Shown in pieces: positions 23,352 to 30,913 of a DNA stretch of 36,497 nucleotides. Numbering within the stretch: the first letter of the stretch is position 1; each line of letters starts with the position of its first letter. The DNA lies in the NCBI GenBank assembly GCA_910584785.1, contig CAJUDX010000033.1, forward strand, positions 1 through 36,497, in the 5' to 3' direction. Source of the DNA: an uncultured Lachnospiraceae bacterium. GTDB taxonomy: Bacteria > Bacillota > Clostridia > Lachnospirales > Lachnospiraceae. Under the pieces are notes generated by a model, which saw only the letters and a program-made list of their open reading frames with translations, was not told the DNA's origin and did no database searches. The position numbers and the translations under genes were made by a program.

Positions 23352-25388
23352 ATGGCTCTTTATGATTATAACCGTGCAATGAAGCTGGGCAGGCGCCAGT
23401 ACCAGGCGGCCTTAAGTAAGGGCGAACATCCCTATCTTCCTGTGTTGGATGATATATTATCCTATACAGATATTGTATCAGAAGTAAACTTAGGGCTGGT
23501 GGATATTCCATTGTCGCAGATTGCGGGAACAAAGACCAGGGGCAGGACAAATGCTTTTTCCAATGGGTTTATGCCGCTGCTGGCTGAAAAGACTGAGTTT
23601 GCTGCGAAGTGGGCGACCCTGTTTGACTATCAGGAGGATGAGGGAATTCATGACCCGATTATTGCCTATGAATTTATGAATCAGTACTATGTGATGGAGG
23701 GGAATAAGCGGGTCAGTGTCTTAAAGTATGTAAATGCCTTTAGTATTCAGGGAACGGTTACGCGGCTGATTCCCCGCCGCAGTGATAATAAGGAAAATAA
23801 GCTGTATTATGAGTTTTTGGACTTTTATCAGGTGTCATTTTTCAGCAATATATGGTTCAGCAAAGAGGGAAGCTATAAGCGGATGCTGGAAGTGATGGGG
23901 AAGAAGCCGGACGAGATGTGGAGCGATGATGACCGCTCGTATTTTAAGGCGATCCATGACCGCTTTTCCCGTGTGTTTACGGAACGAGGAGGCAATGCTA
24001 TCGGCCTGACCTGTTCGGATGCATTTTTAGTCTATGCTGAACTTTTTGGGTATGAGGCGGTAAGAGAGAGAACAGAATCGCAGATTCAAAAAGATTTGGT
24101 AAAGATATGGGAGGAGCTGGTTTTACAGGGAAGGGGCGGAAAGATTGCTTTAGTTGAGCAGCCGGAGGAAGAAAAGCCGGTGTCGAAGGGGCTGGTGGGA
24201 CGTCTGCTTTCAGGAGGAGAGACAGCGCCGTTAAAGATTGCATTTATCTATGAAAAGACGACAGAGATTTCCAGCTGGTCATACAGTCATGAATTGGGTC
24301 GGCTTTATCTTGAACAGGTTTTTCCTGGTGAAGTGATTACGACCTTTTTTGATCAGGCGGATACAGAAAGTAAGGTGGCGGAGGCGATTGAACTGGCGAT
24401 TGCTTCTGGCTGTCAGGTGATTTTTACGACTACCCCGCGGATGATTCAGCCCAGTGTGAAGGCGGCGGTGCAGTATTCGGATGTGAAGATATTAAATTGT
24501 AATGTCAATACTTCATATTCCTCTGTGCGGACCTATTATGGGCGGCTTTATGAGGCGAAGTTTTTGATGGGTGCGATTGCTGCGGCGATGTCAAAAAGTG
24601 ATCGGCTGGGCTATATTGCCGATTATCCGATCTATGGTTCTTTGGCTAATGTCAATGCGTTCTCGCTGGGGGCCAGGATGATTAACCCGCGCGCCCAAGT
24701 TTTTCTGAAATGGAAGGCAGTGAAAGAGGGGAATGCATTAGAAGAATTAAATGAGGATGGGATTTACTATATATCTGCCGATGACATGATAACGCCAAAA
24801 TCACTGACCAGGGAATTTGGACTTCTGCACAAGGAAGAGGACGGGACCTTGACCACACTGGCCTCTCCTCTGATGCACTGGGGAAAGTTTTATGAGAGGA
24901 TAGTTAAGCTGATCCGCCAGGGAAGATGGGGCAATTTGAATACAAAAGGAAAAGAAGCGGTAAACTACTGGTGGGGAATGTCGGCGGATGTGCTGGATGT
25001 CATCTGCTCGAAAAACCTGCCCAGAGGAACGAACCGGTTAATTAACTTTTTGAAAAATTCCATCCGTTCAGGCAGCTTCCAGCCTTTTGACGGAGATACT
25101 TATTCCCGTGACGGCATACGCCGCTGCAGGGAGAATCAAAAGCTGACACCAGAGGAAATCGTTACCATGAACTGGTTAGTGGAAAATGTGGTGGGATCGG
25201 TGCCGGACCTGGCAGAATTGACAGACGAGGCAAAGGACTTGGTTCGTCTCCAGGGCATTAAACTTGAGGAAAATACGGAAGCGTCTGCGCCTGCAGCATC
25301 ACCTGTGCCTGTGGCACCGTCGCCTGCGCCTTCGACAAAACCTGCACTGGATGGAGGAAAAGATGAAAATTCTGGTACTGGCCGATGA
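23352..25388 (+). CDS. cytosolic ParB-like plus BMP-like sensor protein
   Basis: A 678-residue protein with no signal peptide or membrane helix. The N-terminal part (about 25-130) looks like a ParB/sulfiredoxin-type domain: IPLSQIAGTKTRGR, then YYVMEGNKRVSVLKYV, which matches the ParB G-x-R-R region in position. About 130-265 is a linker domain. About 290-560 is a BMP/PnrA-type (Med-like) periplasmic-binding fold, with RLYEAKFLMGAIAAAMSK and GYIADYPIYGSLANVNAFSLGA. The tail is Pro/Ala-rich. BMP domains usually bind nucleosides outside the cell, so a cytosolic version suggests an intracellular ligand sensor. AGGAGG overlaps the upstream stop codon. It overlaps the next gene by 26 bp. Function unknown. 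Confidence 0.8.
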   Translation: MALYDYNRAMKLGRRQYQAALSKGEHPYLPVLDDILSYTDIVSEVNLGLVDIPLSQIAGTKTRGRTNAFSNGFMPLLAEKTEFAAKWATLFDYQEDEGIHDPIIAYEFMNQYYVMEGNKRVSVLKYVNAFSIQGTVTRLIPRRSDNKENKLYYEFLDFYQVSFFSNIWFSKEGSYKRMLEVMGKKPDEMWSDDDRSYFKAIHDRFSRVFTERGGNAIGLTCSDAFLVYAELFGYEAVRERTESQIQKDLVKIWEELVLQGRGGKIALVEQPEEEKPVSKGLVGRLLSGGETAPLKIAFIYEKTTEISSWSYSHELGRLYLEQVFPGEVITTFFDQADTESKVAEAIELAIASGCQVIFTTTPRMIQPSVKAAVQYSDVKILNCNVNTSYSSVRTYYGRLYEAKFLMGAIAAAMSKSDRLGYIADYPIYGSLANVNAFSLGARMINPRAQVFLKWKAVKEGNALEELNEDGIYYISADDMITPKSLTREFGLLHKEEDGTLTTLASPLMHWGKFYERIVKLIRQGRWGNLNTKGKEAVNYWWGMSADVLDVICSKNLPRGTNRLINFLKNSIRSGSFQPFDGDTYSRDGIRRCRENQKLTPEEIVTMNWLVENVVGSVPDLAELTDEAKDLVRLQGIKLEENTEASAPAASPVPVAPSPAPSTKPALDGGKDENSGTGR

Positions 25389-25965
25389 GGAATCGAAACT
25401 CCTGTACGATTATTTTAAACCAGGAATGCTGGACGATATTGATTTAATCCTGGCCTGCGGGGATCTCCATGCCGCCTACTTATCCTTTTTAGTTACCATG
25501 TCCCATGCCACTGTGCTGTATATCCGGGGAAATCATGATCATTACGAAGGGGATGCGATGAACGGGTGTATCTGTATTGAGGATGATATTTATGTGTATA
25601 AGGGGATTCGGATACTGGGGCTGGGCGGTTCCATGCGCTATCACCCGGAGGCCCAAAACCAGTATTCGGAGAGGGAAATGGCAAAGCGGATACGCCGACT
25701 TAAGTGGAAACTTCTGCGTCACCGCGGCTTTGATATCTTAATGACCCATGCGCCTGCGTATCAGCTCAATGATATGGAGGATCTTCCCCATCGGGGATTT
25801 GCCGCTTTTCTGCGCCTGATGGATAAATACCAGCCCAGGTTCTTTATCCATGGGCATATTCACGCGACGTACGGGAGCTGCTTTAAGCGGCTGGATCACT
25901 ATAAGGAAACAACGGTGGTCAATGCTTACGAAAAATATATTATTGAGTATCCAGAGGAAGGGTAA
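25363..25965 (+). CDS. metallophosphoesterase
   Basis: A calcineurin-like phosphoesterase of 200 residues. Motifs in order are ACGDLHA, YIRGNHDHY, MTHAPAYQL and HGHIHATYG, which bind two metals. The first motif, normally D-x-H, reads LADEES, so the usual first His is missing; the metal site may be altered. The ATG at 25363 has GGAGG 5 nt upstream and lies inside the end of the previous gene, giving translational coupling and suggesting a joint function with the ParB/BMP-like protein. The substrate (a phosphodiester, nucleotide or protein phosphate) cannot be told. Confidence 0.88.
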   Translation: MKILVLADEESKLLYDYFKPGMLDDIDLILACGDLHAAYLSFLVTMSHATVLYIRGNHDHYEGDAMNGCICIEDDIYVYKGIRILGLGGSMRYHPEAQNQYSEREMAKRIRRLKWKLLRHRGFDILMTHAPAYQLNDMEDLPHRGFAAFLRLMDKYQPRFFIHGHIHATYGSCFKRLDHYKETTVVNAYEKYIIEYPEEG

Positions 25966-25979
25966 GGGAGGTAACACAA

Positions 25980-28013
25980 TTGGACTGGAAAAACACCATA
26001 TTCACCGATGGCGGGCGGTACTTTGTCAGTAACCCTCTGCCGGAAAAAGGAGAAGAAATAACGCTGTGGCTGAGAATTTGTGAATGGTCGCCGGTGAAGC
26101 AGATTATTCTCAGGACGAAGCTTAACGGGGTGGAGGTACTTAAACCGATGGAGTGGGACTACTCCCGTGAAGGGCTGGCGTATTTTAAGATCAGTGTAAC
26201 TTTGTGGGAGGATGTTTTTCATTATCATTTTTATCTGGTCACGCAGGATGAGGTGTATTACTATAACCAAAACGGCCTGACCAAGGCTCTGCCTGATGAA
26301 ACCTGTGATTTTCAGATTCTTGTCGGCTACCAGCAGCCTGGTTGGGTGAAAAATGCCGTATTTTATCAGATATTTCCCGACCGTTTTTGCAAAGGAAATG
26401 CGGCGCACGGGGTGAAGGACGGCGAGTATAGCTTTAATGGCTGCCCGGCGATCCAGGTGAAAAACTGGAATCAGATACCTTCCGGCTACTGGGACAGCCA
26501 TTGTATGGACTTTTATGGGGGAGATCTGGAGGGGATTATCCAGAAGATTCCTTATTTAAAGAAGTTGGGGATTAACGCCTTGTATCTCAACCCTATCTTT
26601 TATGCTGCCACGGTGCACCGCTATGACTGCCTGGATTATTTTCAGGTTGATCCTCACCTTGGAGGGGACGAGGCGTTAATTAAGTTAAGTCAGGCCCTGC
26701 ATATGAATGGGATGAAGCTGATTTTGGATGTGTCAATTAATCATACGGGAACTGCCCATAAGTGGTTTAATAAAGATGGGGAGTTTTTTCCGATATCGCA
26801 GGGGGCCTATCATCATCCTGAAGCCAAGGAGAGAGCATATTACTTTTTCCTGGAGGATGAGAATAAGGAAGAGCATACGAGTACGATAAGCGAAGAAAAC
26901 GAGGGTGATGAGGGCGATACCAGGAAAAATGAGGGCGACACCGGAAAGAATGAGGACAATACCAGAAAGAAAAGGGAAACCGAAAATAAGGCATGGGAAT
27001 ATAAGTCATGGAATGATGTGGAGACCCTGCCTACCTTAAATTATCGTTCAGAAGCCCTGCGTGAAATAATTTACCAGGGGGAAGATTCTGTGGTAAGGCA
27101 TTGGTTAAAGGAGCCGTATTCGATCGATGGATGGCGCTTTGATGTGGCGGATGTGATGGCAAGAAACGACGCTTTTCAGCTTCATCATGAAATTTGGCCG
27201 GAAATTCGCAAAAGTATAAAGGATGCAAATAAGGACGCATATATCTTGGCAGAGGACTGGTGCGACTGCGCAGAATTTTTAAAAGGAAATGAGTGGGATT
27301 CTGCGATGAATTATTTTGGCTGTGCCCGCCCCATCCGCGAGTTTGCCGGGGAACAGGACTGGTTTTTGCAGAAATATGAATATTTTAAGGACATTCCAAG
27401 TTCACAGGATGCCTCTTTGTTTGCCGCCCGTCTGCGTTCTCATCTGCATAAACTGCCGACGGTGATCCAGCAGAATCAATTTAATTTGTTAGACAGTCAT
27501 GACATTGCCCGCCTGCATAATAATCCGGCAGTTTCTCATGGGGCCTGGAAGAATGCGGTTCTTCTCCAATTTGCGCTGCCGGGGTGCGTCAGTGTTTATT
27601 ATGGTGATGAGGCAGGAATTGACGGGCGGATTCAGGATGTTGAGGGCTGCCGTTATCCAATGCCGTGGGATAAGGACTTTCAGAGGCAGGAGGCTTATGT
27701 TCTGCACCATCGGCTGATTCAGCTGAGAAAGAAATCTCTGGCGTTTACCGAAGGTTCCTTTGAGATTCTCTATGCGCGCGATAAACAGTTTGTCTGTGCG
27801 CGGTTTACGGATAGTGAGCGGTATCTTGTGGCATGTTCAATGGATAAGGAGGACAGGACAATTGACTTTTCCGTGGAAGGGCTTGGCTGGGCCTCCTGTG
27901 CAAAGGGGAGTGATTTAAGCGGGGAAAAATGGATTGTTCCGGTGCGGGACGGATGGATCAGGCTATCTCTTCCGGCAGAATCGGGAGTTGTGCTGCGTCT
28001 GGAGCTGGAGTAG
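25980..28013 (+). CDS. GH13 alpha-glucan hydrolase (neopullulanase/maltodextrin glucosidase type)
   Basis: A cytosolic alpha-amylase-family enzyme of 677 residues, cutting imported maltodextrins or cyclodextrins. An N-terminal CBM34-like domain (about 1-115) precedes the barrel, which begins VFYQIFPDRF. Conserved regions are DVSINHTG, GWRFDVADV with nucleophile D388, ILAEDW with acid/base E425, and LLDSHD with D508. A C-terminal beta domain follows. The start is TTG at 25980 behind GGGAGG, an uncommon start codon; the normal N-terminal domain begins here. Residues about 290-335 are a charged repetitive insertion between regions I and II. It is 14 bp after the phosphoesterase gene. Confidence 0.93.
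   Translation: MDWKNTIFTDGGRYFVSNPLPEKGEEITLWLRICEWSPVKQIILRTKLNGVEVLKPMEWDYSREGLAYFKISVTLWEDVFHYHFYLVTQDEVYYYNQNGLTKALPDETCDFQILVGYQQPGWVKNAVFYQIFPDRFCKGNAAHGVKDGEYSFNGCPAIQVKNWNQIPSGYWDSHCMDFYGGDLEGIIQKIPYLKKLGINALYLNPIFYAATVHRYDCLDYFQVDPHLGGDEALIKLSQALHMNGMKLILDVSINHTGTAHKWFNKDGEFFPISQGAYHHPEAKERAYYFFLEDENKEEHTSTISEENEGDEGDTRKNEGDTGKNEDNTRKKRETENKAWEYKSWNDVETLPTLNYRSEALREIIYQGEDSVVRHWLKEPYSIDGWRFDVADVMARNDAFQLHHEIWPEIRKSIKDANKDAYILAEDWCDCAEFLKGNEWDSAMNYFGCARPIREFAGEQDWFLQKYEYFKDIPSSQDASLFAARLRSHLHKLPTVIQQNQFNLLDSHDIARLHNNPAVSHGAWKNAVLLQFALPGCVSVYYGDEAGIDGRIQDVEGCRYPMPWDKDFQRQEAYVLHHRLIQLRKKSLAFTEGSFEILYARDKQFVCARFTDSERYLVACSMDKEDRTIDFSVEGLGWASCAKGSDLSGEKWIVPVRDGWIRLSLPAESGVVLRLELE
26910..26972 (+). 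repeat. three 21-bp tandem repeats in the amylase gene
   Basis: Units at 26910-26930, 26931-26951 and 26952-26972 encode EGDTRKN, EGDTGKN and EDNTRKK. They fall in a surface loop of the GH13 barrel and keep the reading frame. Confidence 0.9.
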
Positions 28014-28095
28014 GCAAATTAAAACAATCAATGAAAAAATTTCAGGAAAGATTGCAAAAAAACTTCAGAACAATTAAGATAACGAAATCATCAGG

Positions 28096-28130
28096 GAAAA
28101 ACATTCTTGCAAAAAAGGATGTTTTTTCTT
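28096..28130 (+). terminator. intrinsic terminator after the amylase gene
   Basis: GAAAAACATTC (28096-28106) pairs with GGATGTTTTTTC (28117-28128) around a short A-rich loop, followed by more T-rich sequence. It lies 83 bp after the GH13 gene. The A-rich left arm lets it work in both directions, although no converging gene is present. Confidence 0.75.
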
Positions 28131-28313
28131 TTTCTATTTTTCCTTTCTTTCAGGATTTTGGTAAAATTCTATATGTAACTGATGTCGGTATTTGCGCTGA
28201 TTCGAATGAAGATTTTTGCCGATGGTTTTAGTCTTTGGAAATGCTTGGAGATTATTGCAGAAGCTCCAAACACGTTCTAAGGAACGAAAGAAAAGAAAGG
28301 AAGGAGAAGTAGT
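28129..28313. other. leader region before the second recombinase
   Basis: No gene is seen here. The region is T-rich, then holds TTGGAG (28245-28250)/CTCCAA (28264-28269) and CGTTC-TAAG-GAACG inverted repeats just before the ribosome site GAAAGGAAGGAGAAG. A clear promoter with consensus spacing was not found. Confidence 0.35.
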
Positions 28314-28916
28314 ATGGGATGTGCTTATGGATATGCGCGGGTAAGTACGAGGGAGCAGAATGAAGTGAGACAGATTATTGCCTTAAAGGGAGTGAAGGTG
28401 CCGGAGGAGAATATTTATATTGATAAACAGTCCGGGCAGAACTTTAACCGGCCCAATTATCAGCGAATGGTAAAAAGGCTGAAAAAAGATGATGTGGTTT
28501 TTTTAAAGAGCATTGACCGGCTGGGAAGGAATTATGAGGAGGTTTTGGAACAGTGGAGGATATTGACCAAGGATAAAGGGGTGGATATCGTGGTACTGGA
28601 TATGCCGCTTTTGGATACACGGAGAGAAAAGAATTTATTAGGGACCTTTATTGCAGATTTGGTGCTGCAGCTGTTATCCTTTATGGCAGACAGCGAAAGG
28701 ACAAATATTAAGTCGAGACAGCAGGAGGGGATCGAGGCGGCAAAGCAGCGGGGTGTGCAATTCGGGCGCCCGGCAAAACCCCTGCCGGCAAATTTTGTGC
28801 AGATGTATCAGAAATGGGCGGCAAAGGAAATGAGTGCGGAGGAGGCGGCAAGGGTGTGCAATATGACGACCGCCACCTTTTATCGGAAGGCTAGGATGCA
28901 GAGGGAGAGGGAGTAA
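28314..28916 (+). CDS. small serine recombinase (resolvase/invertase family)
   Basis: A 200-residue site-specific recombinase related along its whole length to the one at 12509-13135. Shared blocks include KSIDRLGRNYEE, VLDMPLLDTR and LGTFIADLVLQ. The nucleophile is S11 in YGYARVSTREQNE. A C-terminal helix-turn-helix (MSAEEAARVCNMTTATFYRKA) provides DNA binding. The closest generic relatives are invertases and resolvases of about 180-200 residues. It is followed by an array of CTAACGTTTTGAT-like motifs and by the promoter of a surface-glycan locus, a setting in which such enzymes often act as phase-variation switches; no invertible segment could be demonstrated here. Confidence 0.93.
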   Translation: MGCAYGYARVSTREQNEVRQIIALKGVKVPEENIYIDKQSGQNFNRPNYQRMVKRLKKDDVVFLKSIDRLGRNYEEVLEQWRILTKDKGVDIVVLDMPLLDTRREKNLLGTFIADLVLQLLSFMADSERTNIKSRQQEGIEAAKQRGVQFGRPAKPLPANFVQMYQKWAAKEMSAEEAARVCNMTTATFYRKARMQRERE

Positions 28917-28926
28917 GGTGGGATGT

Positions 28927-29036
28927 GTGGTGTTTTAGGGTTTAAGGTTTTGATGTTGCAGTATTTTGGTGTTTAGTGTTTTGTTGTTTAGCGTTTTGAT
29001 ATTGTAGTGTTTTGATGACTAACGTTTTGATATTTT
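28927..29036 (+). repeat. iteron-like array, 15-16 bp period
   Basis: Six units of the form TTTAGCGTTTTGAT start near 28941, 28957, 28972, 28987, 29003 and 29018, with a weaker unit before them. Spacing alternates between 15 and 16 bp. The last unit, CTAACGTTTTGAT (29019-29031), is identical to a 13-mer upstream of the other recombinase (13190-13202). All units point the same way. It begins about 10 bp after the recombinase stop codon. Probably protein-binding sites; the protein is inferred to be the recombinase. Confidence 0.75.
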
Positions 29037-29069
29037 TAGATTTTCAGAAATAACAGTTGTCCTGGGGAT

Positions 29070-29131
29070 GCTGACCTGATTATCTCTGGGCGAATTAACA
29101 TGGGAATTTGCCTGAATCTAATCAGGTCAGC
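29070..29131. repeat. long two-part hairpin
   Basis: A perfect 13-bp inverted repeat GCTGACCTGATTA (29070-29082)/TAATCAGGTCAGC (29119-29131) encloses a second stem GGCGAATT (29089-29096)/AATTTGCC (29105-29112) with one G-U pair and an 8-nt loop. The arms are separated by short internal loops. No T-run follows, so it is not a plain terminator. It could be a recombination or protein-binding site, a small mobile element or an RNA structure. Confidence 0.7.
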
Positions 29132-29210
29132 GCACTGGGCTGCGTCAGGCTAAGTTGAGGTATAAAATGAATTGTGAATGGATGTCGTATGAATGTCGTG
29201 ATAGGCAAGA

Positions 29211-29288
29211 AGAAAAGCGGGGAGTAAAAGGAAAACCGAGGAGTAAGAGGAAAATCGAGCAGTAAGAGGAAAACCGGGGAAAGAGAGA
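29211..29288 (+). repeat. 19-bp tandem repeat array
   Basis: About four imperfect copies of GGAAAACCGAGGAGTAAGA run head to tail. The middle two differ by only two bases, and the outer copies are more diverged. The array is purine-rich on this strand and noncoding. Confidence 0.7.
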
Positions 29289-29324
29289 CTGGCGGAAATT
29301 ACCTGTGAAAAATAGTTAACTTTC

Positions 29325-29353
29325 TTGATTTCCTGACGATAATGTATTAGAAT
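29325..29353 (+). promoter_or_regulatory. promoter of the surface-glycan locus
   Basis: TTGATT (29325-29330), a 17-bp spacer and TAGAAT (29348-29353) sit about 90 bp before the first gene of the locus and after the recombinase-associated repeats. Confidence 0.65.
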
Positions 29354-29441
29354 GTGTTCAAATCAGGATAAATCTGAGAACGATTAGTACAAGAGACATT
29401 AAGTGTTTGTAAAGGATAAGGATATAGAGGTAAATAAGAAT

Positions 29442-30785
29442 ATGAGAACAGCCCAGAAAAAGCAGGCAGAGAAGTTTACCGCATTGCTGCGGAGCGCCCA
29501 TATGGAAATTAAAAAGGCATTAGAAGCGGGAAATACGGCTTTGGCGATGGATCTTTTGGAGCAGTGCCAGGCTGGTGCGATTGAACTGGGCGAGACGATC
29601 GAGGCTGAAGAGGGCGAGGGTTTTATCACCGTTGGTTTGGTGGAGAGTTATTGTGAGCAGCTTTACCAGACCTATAAGCAAGTGAGGATAATTTCCGGGG
29701 TGAATGCCCATAAGGTGCAGAAGGTGCTGAATAAATCGCTGACACAGCTGGAGAACAGTATTAAGAATGATATTCCGGCGAGGCGCGAAGTGGTGTTTCT
29801 TCCCTATAAGGCTTCGATGTGGGATTCGCTGGAGAGTGTGTGGAAAGCAGCGGATGAGGACCCGGACTGTGATGCTTATGTGATTCCGATTCCTTACTTT
29901 GACCGGGATGCAGAGGGGAACTTTGCGCAGATGCACGATGAGAGCGGATTGTACCCGGAGTATGTTCCGATAACCAGGTATGATGCATATGACTTTGCAA
30001 AACGGCGTCCCGATATGATTTTTATACATAATCCATATGATAATAACAATTATGTGACCAGTGTACATCCGGCATTTTATTCGGACAAGCTGAAGCAGTA
30101 TACGGATAAGTTAGTATATATACCTTATTTTATACTGAGTGAGGTGGATTTGGAAAATGAAGAAGAGATTAAAGGAATGGCGCATTTTGTGACAACGCCG
30201 GCGGTGGTGAATGCGGATAAGGTCATTGTACAGTCGGAGAATATGCGGCAGGCGTATGTGAAGGCGATGGTAATGGTGACAGGGGAGCATACGAGAGGGT
30301 ATTGGGAAGAAAAGATATTGGGACTTGGGTCGCCTAAAATTGATAAGGTGATGGCGACGAGGAAAGAGGACGTGGAAGTACCCGAAGCATGGCGGAAGGT
30401 GATTGAGAAAGAGGATGGGAGCTGGAAAAAGATAATCTTTTACAATACCAGCGTGTCGGCTTTGCTGAATCATAATGAGAAAATGATGGCGAAGATTAAG
30501 GATGTACTGCAGGTATTTAAGGAGAATCAGGAGGATGTGGCTCTGCTCTGGAGACCGCATCCTCTGATAGAGGCAACCATTAAATCGGTGAGACCATGGC
30601 TTTGGGAGGAGTATCGGGAGATTGTCGAAACCTATAGGGCCGAGGGCTGGGGAATTTATGATGATACGGCGGATATGGATAGAGCGGTGGCTTTGAGTGA
30701 TGGATATTATGGGGACCCTAGTTCGATTGTGCAGTTGTATCAAGAGACGGGGAAGTCTATTCTATATCAGAATGTAGAAGTTTAA
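29442..30785 (+). CDS. CDP-glycerol glycerophosphotransferase-like protein
   Basis: A 447-residue cytosolic protein. About 1-105 is helical. The rest resembles the GT-B-like fold of teichoic-acid CDP-glycerol:glycerophosphate transferases: VVFLPYKASMWDSLESVWKAA opens the first Rossmann half. In the second half, IIFYNTSVSALL, ALLWRPHPLIEATI and DGYYGDPSSIVQLYQETGKSILYQ correspond to the nucleotide-binding RPHP and S-S-x-x motifs. The exact reaction is unknown; it may transfer a phosphoglycerol-like or other group to a cell-surface polymer. The start at 29442 is chosen over an in-frame GTG at 29403 because AGAGG lies upstream, though the spacer is long (11 nt). It shares the base composition of upstream genes, unlike those that follow. 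Confidence 0.7.
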   Translation: MRTAQKKQAEKFTALLRSAHMEIKKALEAGNTALAMDLLEQCQAGAIELGETIEAEEGEGFITVGLVESYCEQLYQTYKQVRIISGVNAHKVQKVLNKSLTQLENSIKNDIPARREVVFLPYKASMWDSLESVWKAADEDPDCDAYVIPIPYFDRDAEGNFAQMHDESGLYPEYVPITRYDAYDFAKRRPDMIFIHNPYDNNNYVTSVHPAFYSDKLKQYTDKLVYIPYFILSEVDLENEEEIKGMAHFVTTPAVVNADKVIVQSENMRQAYVKAMVMVTGEHTRGYWEEKILGLGSPKIDKVMATRKEDVEVPEAWRKVIEKEDGSWKKIIFYNTSVSALLNHNEKMMAKIKDVLQVFKENQEDVALLWRPHPLIEATIKSVRPWLWEEYREIVETYRAEGWGIYDDTADMDRAVALSDGYYGDPSSIVQLYQETGKSILYQNVEV

Positions 30786-30795
30786 TCTGTTAAGG

Positions 30796-30913
30796 AAATC
30801 CCTGATTCTCAATCGCAAAGACAAAAGCGATGGGTGGGAGGATTTGCTTATGTCAGGTGGGATTAGAGCCCATCTAACAAGCTGCGACAGCAGCATAGGA
30901 AATTTGAGGAAGT
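30796..30913 (+). repeat. structured dispersed repeat, copy 2
   Basis: A 118-nt homologue of copy 1 in the opposite orientation. The closing stem is AAATCC (30796-30801)/GGATTT (30840-30845). Against the copy 1 stem this keeps pairing through a G-C to A-U double change at the third pair. The TGGG/CCCA and GCTGC-GACA-GCAGC (30881-30894) hairpins are also kept. It begins 11 bp after the stop of the glycerophosphotransferase-like gene, at the edge of the AT-rich region. Confidence 0.78.

Noticed and set aside
27929..28231. Open frame overlapping the amylase end
   Set aside because: It begins inside the amylase gene in another frame, runs through the terminator and has no ribosome site.
28941..29031. 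Replication origin iterons
   Set aside because: There is no replication initiator gene nearby; the neighbour is a recombinase and the region is chromosomal housekeeping DNA.
13190..29031. Excision between the two identical CTAACGTTTTGAT sites
   Set aside because: They are in direct orientation, so recombination would delete plsX, acpP, smc and ftsY, which should be lethal; separate binding sites are more likely.
29070..29131. Intrinsic terminator of the recombinase gene
   Set aside because: The stem is strong but no T-run follows, so it does not meet the usual form.
29211..29288. CRISPR array
   Set aside because: The units are direct tandem repeats with no spacers, and no cas gene is present.
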